Positions 4,930 to 12,066 of a stretch of 12,066 nt of DNA are shown piece after piece (the first letter of the stretch is position 1; every line of letters starts with the position of its first letter). Position numbers and translations under genes: made by a program. Below the pieces are notes generated by a model, which was not told the DNA's origin, did no database searches, and saw only the letters and a list, made by a program, of their open reading frames with translations. This DNA is from Solimonas_A sp035476855 (GTDB lineage Bacteria; Pseudomonadota; Gammaproteobacteria; Nevskiales; Nevskiaceae), in contig DATILC010000231.1 of NCBI GenBank assembly GCA_035476855.1, forward strand, positions 1 through 12,066, in the 5' to 3' direction.

Positions 4930-5961
4930 TCAGGGCGAGGCCGGGAAATATTCCATGAAGCGGCTCGGCAGAGAACGCTCGACGGTCTCGATCAGCACCA
5001 CCTCGGCAGCCGCGACCTCCTGCTGCAATCGCTCCGGATTCAGGTCGTTCCAGTGCAGGTACTGCACCGCCGGATACGGCGACTCGAACTGGTCGCGGGT
5101 GATGTTGAAGAAGGAGTCATGGATCACCAGCAAGCGACGCCGGTCGGGCTGACGCCCGCTGCCGAGCGTCCAGGCCCAGCGCTCGCGGGTTTCGTGGTCG
5201 GCCAGGCCGCCCATGCGAAACAGGTCAGGATGTACCTGTGACTCATCGAATTTCGCCGGGCGCGCGCCGTCCAGCAGGCCCGGGCTGATCCGCTCGATCA
5301 TCGCCCTGGCCGCCAGCGTGCTGCCGTAGCCGGTCCAGTGGGTATCCCCGGCCGAATACAGCGGCCGCGCCTGCCGGCGACCCTGCTGCAGGATCTCGAA
5401 CAGGTCGATGTAGGCCGCACCGCCCTGGCGCAAGCCGGCGCGCACCAGGGCATTGCTGCGGCGCACGCATTCGGCCTCGGGGCTGTGCAGCCGGGGCACG
5501 TAGTCGGGGTAGATGCTTTCCTTGTCCGGCGCCACCGTCAGGAACACCGGCTTGCCGCTGTCGCGCAGGCCGGAGATCCAGGCCATCGCGGCGCTGACAC
5601 TGGCGGCCAGCGCCGCCTCGTCGCGACAATCGCGCTCGAGGCTGGCGCGCAGTGCCAGCCAGCCCTGCTCGCCGGGCACCACCTCAAGCGTCGCCAACGA
5701 CAGGAAGGCCTTCATTTCGAAGCGCGTCTTCAACAGCAGGCTGTGGCTGCGCAGCGGGTTGTGCTCGAGCAGCGCCTGCGACAGCTGCCGGTAGAAAGCC
5801 GGTTTGCGCAGTGCCTCGGACGTGGGCTGCGGCAGCGGCGCCAGCGGCCGGTTCTCGACCAGCTGCGCTCGCAGCCCGGCCAGCCAGGCGCTAGCCGGGG
5901 CCAGCAGCAGCAGCACGATCCAGCCGATCGTCAGGGCCTGTCCGGGACGGGGCTTGGCCAT
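4930..5961 (-). CDS. AlgJ/AlgX-like SGNH-fold acetyltransferase-associated protein
   Basis: A 343-aa protein anchored by an N-terminal hydrophobic segment (about 10-30), with the rest predicted to lie in the periplasm. It has the three signature blocks of the AlgJ/AlgX/DltD-like acetylation partners: VAPDKESIYPDYVP (143-156), the Asp-His motif SAGDTHWTGYGS (203-214; D206 and H208), and IHDSFFN (280-286) with S283 as probable nucleophile. In characterised systems these proteins take an acyl group passed across the membrane by an AlgI-type MBOAT and put it on a polysaccharide or other acceptor. It starts 3 bases after the algI-like stop, so the two are surely co-transcribed. The acceptor is unknown because no polymer-synthesis genes are next to it. 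Confidence 0.85.
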   Translation of the reverse strand: MAKPRPGQALTIGWIVLLLLAPASAWLAGLRAQLVENRPLAPLPQPTSEALRKPAFYRQLSQALLEHNPLRSHSLLLKTRFEMKAFLSLATLEVVPGEQGWLALRASLERDCRDEAALAASVSAAMAWISGLRDSGKPVFLTVAPDKESIYPDYVPRLHSPEAECVRRSNALVRAGLRQGGAAYIDLFEILQQGRRQARPLYSAGDTHWTGYGSTLAARAMIERISPGLLDGARPAKFDESQVHPDLFRMGGLADHETRERWAWTLGSGRQPDRRRLLVIHDSFFNITRDQFESPYPAVQYLHWNDLNPERLQQEVAAAEVVLIETVERSLPSRFMEYFPASP

Positions 5962-5964
5962 GGC

Positions 5965-7413
5965 TCAGAACTGGAAGTAGAGGAAGGGACTGAAGGAGCC
6001 GCTGGCCACGCGCATCAACGCATAGACCAGGCCGGCGCCGATGATCACGCCCGCAGCAGCCCAGCGGACGGCCAGCTTCGGCGAGGCGTACAGCACCGTG
6101 CCGCGGAACTCGCGCGGCAGCAGGAACACCAGCAGGCCCAGCGCGGCGAAAGCCAGGTCGCGGTTGGCAAAGCGCTCCGCCAGCGCCACCGGCCACTGCA
6201 GCTGGTCCAGGCGCACCATCGCGGACAGGAACTGGCCGATCTGTTCCATGCTGCCGGCGCGGAACATGACCCAGCCGATCATCACCAGCAGCAGCGTCAC
6301 CACACGACGCAGGACCAGTTCCGGCAAGCCGCGGCGCAGGTCGGCATCCTCCACCGCACGCAGGCCCAGCAGGCGCTCCAGCAGCACCAGCGTGCCGTGG
6401 TAGGCGCCCCACAGCACGAAGGTCCAGCTGGCGCCATGCCACAGGCCGGTGAGCAGGAACACGATGAACAGGTTGCGGTAGGTCGCCAGTTCGCCCTTCT
6501 GGGAACCGCCCAGCGGGATGTAGAGATAGTCGCGGAACCAGCTCGACAGGCTCATGTGCCAGCGCCGCCAGAAATCCGAGATCGACAGCGAGGAATACGG
6601 CCGGTTGAAGTTCTCCGGGAAGCGGAAGCCGAAGATGCGCGCCAGGCCGATGGCCATGTCGGTGTAGCCGGAGAAGTCGAAGTAGATCTGCACCGTGTAG
6701 GCCAGCACTCCGAGCCAGGCCGCACCCGGCGTCAGCTCGGCGCCGGACAGCGCGAAGATCGGGTCGGCGATGGCACCGGCGGCGTCGGCGATCAGGACCT
6801 TCTTGACCAGGCCATGGGCGAAACGCTGCAGGCCGGCGACCACGTCGTCGAGCCGCGGATCGCGCTGCAACAGCTGGTCGGCGATGGTCTGGTAACGCAC
6901 GATCGGACCCGCCACCAGCTGCGGGAACAGCAGGATGTACAGCGCGTACTCCACCGGGCTCTTCAGCGGCACCGCCCGCTGCCGCGCCACGTCGAAGACG
7001 TAGCTCATCGCGTGGAAGGTGAAGAAGGAAATGCCGATCGGCAGCGCCACCGACTGCCAGGCGATCGGCGTGCCGCTGGCCGCGGCGAACTGGGCCACGG
7101 CGAAATTGGCGTACTTGAAGTAGCCGAGCAGGCCGAGATTGAACAGCACCACCCCGCCGATCACCCAGGGCAGCAGCGGCGGACGCTCACGCCGCGCCCA
7201 GTCGACCAGGATCGCCAGGCCGTAGTTGCAGGCGATCGACACGCCGATCAGCCACAGGAACTCCACGCCCGGGCCCCAGACGTAGAACGCCAGCGACAGC
7301 AGCACCAGCATGACGTTGGCAGCACGGGTCCCGAGCAGGAACCAGGCGGCGAAGCCCAGCAGCAGGGCCAGCGGCAGGAAGGCGTGCAGGAACTCGAACG
7401 AGGAGAAAACCAT
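5965..7413 (-). CDS. AlgI-like MBOAT O-acyltransferase
   Basis: A 482-aa polytopic inner-membrane protein of the MBOAT superfamily that would move acyl groups from a cytoplasmic donor to the periplasmic side. It opens with MVFSSFEFLHAFLPLALLL, typical of AlgI, PatA and related proteins. The conserved blocks are VALPIGISFFTFHAMSYVFDV (122-142), LLFPQLVAGPIVRY (161-174), YFDFSGYTDMAIGLARIFGF (244-263), FWRRWHMSLSSWFRDYLYIPLGG (281-303; H286) and LTGLWHGASWTFVLWGAYHG (321-340), with H326 the invariant active-site histidine. Length is normal for the family. It is first in a two-gene unit with the AlgJ-like gene. The 84 bases between its start and the groEL terminator show no clear promoter. I do not use the symbol algI because no alginate cluster is present. 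Confidence 0.92.
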   Translation of the reverse strand: MVFSSFEFLHAFLPLALLLGFAAWFLLGTRAANVMLVLLSLAFYVWGPGVEFLWLIGVSIACNYGLAILVDWARRERPPLLPWVIGGVVLFNLGLLGYFKYANFAVAQFAAASGTPIAWQSVALPIGISFFTFHAMSYVFDVARQRAVPLKSPVEYALYILLFPQLVAGPIVRYQTIADQLLQRDPRLDDVVAGLQRFAHGLVKKVLIADAAGAIADPIFALSGAELTPGAAWLGVLAYTVQIYFDFSGYTDMAIGLARIFGFRFPENFNRPYSSLSISDFWRRWHMSLSSWFRDYLYIPLGGSQKGELATYRNLFIVFLLTGLWHGASWTFVLWGAYHGTLVLLERLLGLRAVEDADLRRGLPELVLRRVVTLLLVMIGWVMFRAGSMEQIGQFLSAMVRLDQLQWPVALAERFANRDLAFAALGLLVFLLPREFRGTVLYASPKLAVRWAAAGVIIGAGLVYALMRVASGSFSPFLYFQF

Positions 7414-7497
7414 CGACCCGATCAGCCCGGCGACCGCTACGGCCGACGCTCCGGAAAAATGAAGCCGCGAGCTTAGCGACGGCCAGCCCCAAAGACA

Positions 7498-7519
7498 AAG
7501 GCCCCGTTTCCGGGGCCTT
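7498..7519 (-). terminator. Intrinsic terminator after groEL
   Basis: A perfect 9-bp stem AAGGCCCCG/CGGGGCCTT (7498-7506/7511-7519) with TTTC loop. On the minus strand it is followed by TTTGTCTTTGGGG, a moderate T-rich run. It lies about 70 bases after the groEL stop and separates the chaperonin operon from the algI-like gene. Confidence 0.75.
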
Positions 7520-7541
7520 GTCGTACAGCGGACTGCTTGTT

Positions 7542-7578
7542 TGAACAGACGTGGCCACGGATGGCCACGTCTTGTTCA
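7542..7578. other. Second hairpin downstream of groEL
   Basis: GACGTGGCCA-CGGA-TGGCCACGTC (7548-7571) is a perfect 10-bp stem. It extends outward by TGAACA/TGTTCA (7542-7547/7573-7578) across one bulged T at 7572, giving 16 pairs. It lies immediately after the groEL stop codon and has no T-run, so it is more likely an mRNA 3'-end stabiliser than a terminator. Confidence 0.6.
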
Positions 7579-7586
7579 GAGACGAC

Positions 7587-9233
<1,647 letters not shown>

Positions 9234-9261
9234 TGTTGAATCCTCTTAACGAATCAGTAAG

Positions 9262-9549
9262 TTAGGCGACGACGGCGAGAATGTCGTCTTCACGCAGGAC
9301 AACCAGATCCTGGCCGTCGACCTTCACTTCGGTGCCCGAATACTTGCCGATCAGGACGGTGTCGCCCTTCTTGACGTCGGGGGCGTGGATCTTGCCGTCG
9401 TCGGAGCGCTTGCCCGGGCCGACTGCGATCACTTCGGCCTTCAGCGGCTTCTCGGCAGCGTTGTCCGGGATGATGATGCCACCGGCGGTCTTCTTCTCTT
9501 CTTCCAGACGCTTGACGACCACGCGGTCGTTCAGGGGACGCAGATTCAT
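9262..9549 (-). CDS. groES: Co-chaperonin GroES (Hsp10)
   Basis: A 95-aa lid subunit that forms a heptameric cap on GroEL. Visible features are the N-terminal MNLRPLNDRVVVKRLEEEKKTAGGIIIPDNAAEKP, in which residues of about 16-32 form the mobile loop with the GGIIIP contact to GroEL. GPGKRSDDG, VKKGDTVLIGKYSGTEVKVDGQD and the final LVVLREDDILAVV complete the fold. GGGAG lies 8 bases before ATG 9549. It is first gene of the groES-groEL operon; the leader from the putative sigma32 promoter is about 90-100 bases and includes the CIRCE-like repeat. Confidence 0.99.
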   Translation of the reverse strand: MNLRPLNDRVVVKRLEEEKKTAGGIIIPDNAAEKPLKAEVIAVGPGKRSDDGKIHAPDVKKGDTVLIGKYSGTEVKVDGQDLVVLREDDILAVVA

Positions 9550-9620
9550 GGTAAAGCTCCCGATTTCAAAGGGTTATTGACAAATTGGCGAATGCCGCAA
9601 AGCTTTCGATGGCGCCGTTG

Positions 9621-9647
9621 TTAGCACTCGCCACACGAGGCTGCTAA
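9621..9647. promoter_or_regulatory. CIRCE-like operator for HrcA
   Basis: TTAGCACTC (9621-9629), nine bases, then GGCTGCTAA (9639-9647). The CIRCE consensus is TTAGCACTC-N9-GAGTGCTAA. The left half is perfect, the right half differs at two positions, and the spacer is exactly nine. It lies between the putative sigma32 -10 and groES, where a bound HrcA would block transcription. HrcA itself is not in this window. Confidence 0.8.
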
Positions 9648-9648
9648 T

Positions 9649-9676
9649 TCTTGAGGACAGGCCCCGCAGATTCAAG
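9649..9676 (-). promoter_or_regulatory. Putative sigma32 heat-shock promoter of groESL
   Basis: On the minus strand CTTGAA (9671-9676) is a perfect sigma32 -35 core. After 14 bases comes CCTCAAGA (9649-9656), a partial match to the -10 CCCCATNT. Spacing is in the normal 13-15 range. The CIRCE-like repeat begins directly downstream, giving dual positive (sigma32) and negative (HrcA) heat control, as described in Xanthomonas. Confidence 0.6.
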
Positions 9677-9689
9677 AGGCGAGGCAAAA

Positions 9690-9715
9690 GAAAAAGCGCC
9701 GGCCGTTGCGGCCGG
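9690..9715 (-). terminator. Intrinsic terminator after the dodecin gene
   Basis: A perfect 7-bp stem CCGGCCG-TTG-CGGCCGG (9699-9705/9709-9715) is followed on the minus strand by GCGC and then TTTTTCTTTT (up to 9687). A strong terminator that insulates groESL from the dodecin transcript. Confidence 0.85.
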
Positions 9716-9751
9716 AATCCTCCATCCGGGGTCGGCGGAATCGCCGGGGGA

Positions 9752-9964
9752 CTACTCGTCGAGGGTGAAACCCACCTTCACCGTCACCTGCCAGTGCCCG
9801 ACCTGGCCGTTCTCGATATGGCCGCGGACTTCGCCAACCTCGAACCACTTGAGGTTATGGATGTTCTTGGACGCCCGGCGCACCGCGCCGCGTACCGCAT
9901 CCTCGACGCTGGTTTCGGAGGAACCGACGAGTTCGGTGGTCTTGTAGACGTGATTCTTGGACAT
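9752..9964 (-). CDS. Dodecin family flavin-binding protein
   Basis: A 70-aa subunit of a dodecameric hollow sphere that stores or sequesters flavins (FMN, riboflavin) and buffers their reactivity. The whole protein matches the family: VYKTTELVGSSETSVEDAVRGAVRRASKNIHNLKWFEVGEVRGHIENGQVGHWQVTVKVGF. It has a strand, the GSS turn with S15/S16, one helix (about 19-34), then W40 near the flavin-stacking position, and three strands. I start at ATG 9964, which has GGAG about 9 bases upstream; a longer frame to 10051 adds a non-conserved segment. It has its own terminator downstream and lies just upstream of groESL in the same direction, so it is probably a single-gene unit. Confidence 0.93.
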   Translation of the reverse strand: MSKNHVYKTTELVGSSETSVEDAVRGAVRRASKNIHNLKWFEVGEVRGHIENGQVGHWQVTVKVGFTLDE

Positions 9965-10071
9965 GGCCCGGTCTCCAGTCTGGCCGGCCCGTCCGCGAAC
10001 GCGTACGACGCCGGAAAAGCTTTGCGGCTGTACCCGGGTCCAAGCTAGCACCGGCGGCGCGGGCTGACAAA

Positions 10072-10098
10072 ACCAAAAGGCCCGCCGTGTGGCGGGCC
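10072..10098 (-). terminator. Intrinsic terminator after the Mpo1-like gene
   Basis: A perfect 8-bp stem GGCCCGCC-GTGT-GGCGGGCC (10079-10086/10091-10098), followed on the minus strand by TTTTGGTTTTG. It sits 20 bases after the stop of the gene at 10118. Confidence 0.82.
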
Positions 10099-10117
10099 CG
10101 GAGGCAGCGGCGGCGGA

Positions 10118-10606
10118 TCAGTGCGGCAGCGGCATCGCGCCGGCACCCGCGCCCATCGGGATCTGCACCCGACGGTAGAAGTCGGCCAGCAACCAGATCG
10201 GGCCGATCAGCAGGAACTGCAGGTCCTTGAGGAAGGACGGGCGCGCCCCCTCGAATTCATGGCCGACGAACCGGCCGACCCAGGCGAGCACGAACACCGT
10301 CGCCGCCAGCCAGGGTAGCTGCGGCCCCAGCGCCGTCTCCAGCAGCAGCACTCCGGCATACATCGCGCAGAACACAATCACCATGCCCAGCGCCAGCTGC
10401 CAGCACAGGCTCGCGTAGTACAGGATCCAGCCGAGCAGCAGCAGCGTCGCGGCATTGACCAGCGCATCGCCCAGCGGGATCGCCTTGAGCGCGCACAGCA
10501 GGGAGAACACGATCGACGGCACGCAGATCCAGTGCAGCATCTTGTTCACCGGATGGCGGTGGCCCTCGCCGTATTCGAGCAGCCAGGACTTCAGCGTCTT
10601 CATCAT
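10118..10606 (-). CDS. Mpo1-like (DUF962/YGL010w family) membrane protein
   Basis: A 162-aa integral membrane protein. The yeast relative Mpo1 is an iron-dependent dioxygenase in the alpha-oxidation of 2-hydroxy fatty acids; the bacterial function is mostly untested. The two family signatures are clear: GHRHPVNKMLHWICVPSI (15-32), with H16, H18 and H25, and GHEFEGARPSFLKDLQFLLIGPIWLL (115-140), with H116. Four hydrophobic segments lie between and after (about 28-44, 48-66, 70-90 and 98-113). The start is the first of two adjacent ATGs, with GGAGG 6 bases upstream. It is divergent from the LuxR-type gene across 86 bases and has its own terminator. Confidence 0.88.
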   Translation of the reverse strand: MMKTLKSWLLEYGEGHRHPVNKMLHWICVPSIVFSLLCALKAIPLGDALVNAATLLLLGWILYYASLCWQLALGMVIVFCAMYAGVLLLETALGPQLPWLAATVFVLAWVGRFVGHEFEGARPSFLKDLQFLLIGPIWLLADFYRRVQIPMGAGAGAMPLPH

Positions 10607-10692
10607 GCCAAGCCTCCGCAGGTCAGCAGTGAAGTATCCTAGCGTCGCGGCACCAGAACGATAGTAAATACTCCCTTCCCAGGTGCGAGCTG

Positions 10693-11676
10693 ATGGTAAA
10701 AACGATTCAATCCGACATCGACCCGGTCGACCGGGTCATCTCGAGGCTGTACCGCTGGGCCATGGCGGTGCCGCCCGGGCAGTACCGGACCTGGGCGCTG
10801 GAGCAGGTGCAACGCGTCATCCCGCATGACGGCGCCCTCTGGGGCAGCGGCTCGCGCAGCGCACTGAAGTTCCATACGGTCACGCTGAAGGGCCTGCCGT
10901 CGGATTACCCGGCCGCGCTGGAAGCCACCACTGCGATCAACCCGATCCTGCCGCACCTGCTGGAGCACTACGACGTGCCCGCCGACATGTCGCAGGTGAT
11001 GGCCGACGAGAAGTTCTACGACTCCGAGATCTACCGCCGCGCCTTCCTGCCCTTCGGCATCGAGCGCATCCTGTCGATGTCGCACATGGACCGGCGCAGC
11101 AGCATCTATTCGCTGGTGTCGCTGTACCGCAGTGATCGCAGCCACCGCTTCACCGAGCTGGAGAAGCACCAGCACAAGCGCCTGTCCTACCATCTGTTCA
11201 ACGCCGCCTCGCACGCCTTCTTCCTGCACCTGCTCAAGACCCAGCCGGAGCGTCCGCTGGGCGCCGGCGCCGCGGTGGTGGACCAGCACGGCAATTTCCA
11301 CGAGGCGCAGCCGCGCTTCCTGGAGATGCTCGACGAACGCTTCCCCAACCGCCAGCCGCAGCAGCTGCCGTTCAAGCTGCCGGATGCCGGACAGACCCTG
11401 TGCTTCCAGGACCTGATGGTGCGTGGCGAGGCCCAGAACGACCTGCTGCTGCTGACGCTGTGGCCGGCCGGCCCGCTGGATCGCCTGACCTCGCGCGAGC
11501 GCGAGATCGTGCACTGCGTGGCGCAGGGCCTGTCGTTCAAGCAGGCGGCGAAGAAGATCGGCGTGGCGCCTTCGACCGTGGCCAACCACCTGTACCGCGT
11601 CTATCGCAAGCTCGGCGTCTACAGCCGCACCGAGCTGGCCTCGCTGGTGTACCCGGATTCGACGACGCGAAACTGA
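10693..11676 (+). CDS. LuxR-type HTH transcriptional regulator
   Basis: A 327-aa regulator. The C-terminal GerE/LuxR winged HTH is clear at about 262-320: LDRLTSREREIVHCVAQGLSFKQAAKKIGVAPSTVANHLYRVYRKLGVYSRTELASLV, with the recognition helix at PSTVANHLYRVYRKL. The N-terminal 250 residues have no autoinducer-binding or receiver motif that I recognise. Residues of about 30-180 could be GAF-like, and AAVVDQHGNFHEAQPRFLEML (193-213) resembles the start of a PAS-like module. The ligand is unknown. The Shine-Dalgarno before ATG 10693 is weak (AGG at 10681-10683). The rhodanese gene follows after 31 bases, so it may be co-transcribed or a target. Confidence 0.88.
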   Translation: MVKTIQSDIDPVDRVISRLYRWAMAVPPGQYRTWALEQVQRVIPHDGALWGSGSRSALKFHTVTLKGLPSDYPAALEATTAINPILPHLLEHYDVPADMSQVMADEKFYDSEIYRRAFLPFGIERILSMSHMDRRSSIYSLVSLYRSDRSHRFTELEKHQHKRLSYHLFNAASHAFFLHLLKTQPERPLGAGAAVVDQHGNFHEAQPRFLEMLDERFPNRQPQQLPFKLPDAGQTLCFQDLMVRGEAQNDLLLLTLWPAGPLDRLTSREREIVHCVAQGLSFKQAAKKIGVAPSTVANHLYRVYRKLGVYSRTELASLVYPDSTTRN

Positions 11677-11707
11677 GCGGCAAAAGCCGGATGCTAGACT
11701 CCGCGCC

Positions 11708-12022
11708 ATGAAAATCCTGACCGCCACCGACCTCAAGGCACGCCTCGACGCCGCGCCGCTGACCGTCCTCGACGTCCGCACCGACGAAGAACTCAGCCTT
11801 GCCGCCCTGCCCGGCGTGCGCCACATCCCGATGCAGGAACTGCCGGCCCGCATCGGCGAACTGGACGCGGCAGCCCCGGTGGCCGTGCTGTGCCACCACG
11901 GCGTGCGCTCGGAGATGGCCGGGCGCTTCCTCGAACGCAACGGCTTCACCGAGGTCTACTCGGTCGCCGGCGGCATCGATGCCTGGTCGGTCGATGTCGA
12001 CCCGGCCGTGCCGCGCTACTAG
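11708..12022 (+). CDS. Single-domain rhodanese-like protein
   Basis: A 104-aa single rhodanese domain, a cytoplasmic sulfur carrier or sulfurtransferase of the GlpE/PspE size class. Visible features are VLDVRTDEE (20-28), the strand and helix around GVRHIPMQEL (36-45), and the active-site loop VLCHHGVRSEM (60-70) with catalytic C62 followed by HHGVRS. A GFTEVYSVAGGIDAWS block (79-94) ends the domain. The family is complete and not truncated. It starts 31 bases after the LuxR-type gene on the same strand. Bases 12023-12066 show nothing recognisable. Confidence 0.93.
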   Translation: MKILTATDLKARLDAAPLTVLDVRTDEELSLAALPGVRHIPMQELPARIGELDAAAPVAVLCHHGVRSEMAGRFLERNGFTEVYSVAGGIDAWSVDVDPAVPRY

Positions 12023-12066
12023 GGCGTCAACCCTTCGCCTGCCCGTTCGTTCATCGCTCATCGACC

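Noticed and set aside
5338..7476. A 712-codon open frame on the plus strand
   Set aside because: It is opposite the AlgI/AlgJ pair. Its translation is rich in Q, R, H and A with no fold-like pattern, as expected from the antisense of high-GC genes.
10639..11949. A 436-codon minus-strand frame over the LuxR-type gene
   Set aside because: Antisense shadow spanning two plus-strand genes with clear domains; composition is not protein-like.

Overview
The window looks like chromosome from a high-GC gammaproteobacterium, probably of the Xanthomonadales/Nevskiales type. The reasons are class I fructose-1,6-bisphosphatase, a groESL operon carrying both a CIRCE-like operator and a sigma32-like promoter, GTAG/CTAC-headed REP palindromes, and high GC with strong third-position bias. 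The lineage call is inference; no rRNA or marker gene confirms it.

Layout. Bases 1-1344 hold an IS110-family insertion sequence (about 112-1342) inserted exactly at a CT dinucleotide inside one arm of a GTAG-type REP pair. Its left end encodes what reads as a complete bridge RNA (about 124-300). It has a 5' stem-loop, a target-binding loop whose guides match both flanks of the actual insertion site, and a donor-binding loop whose guides match the element's own two ends. A -35/-10 pair with a 17-bp spacer appears only when the two ends are joined in a circle. This is the most notable content of the window. The class is known from IS621, but this copy's guides, target and donor can all be read directly here. 

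Bases 1356-4275: a bidirectional terminator, then fbp (minus strand), then a divergent pair on the plus strand (a DadA-like FAD amino-acid dehydrogenase and a PaaI-type hotdog thioesterase), closed by a second REP palindrome pair.

Bases 4281-7413 (minus strand): a small Lys/Ala-rich protein with a histone-H1-like tail, a doubtful 62-codon ORF, and a two-gene AlgI/AlgJ-type O-acylation module (MBOAT acyltransferase plus SGNH-like partner) with no alginate biosynthesis genes beside it.

Bases 7498-10606 (minus strand): groES-groEL with its heat-shock control region and two downstream hairpins, a dodecin gene, and a Mpo1-like membrane protein gene. The dodecin and Mpo1-like genes each have their own intrinsic terminator.

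Bases 10693-12022 (plus strand): a LuxR-type HTH regulator with an unrecognised N-terminal sensor region, followed 31 bases later by a single-domain rhodanese. The last 44 bases show nothing recognisable. Most of the window is ordinary housekeeping chromosome; the IS110 element and its RNA are the accessory part.
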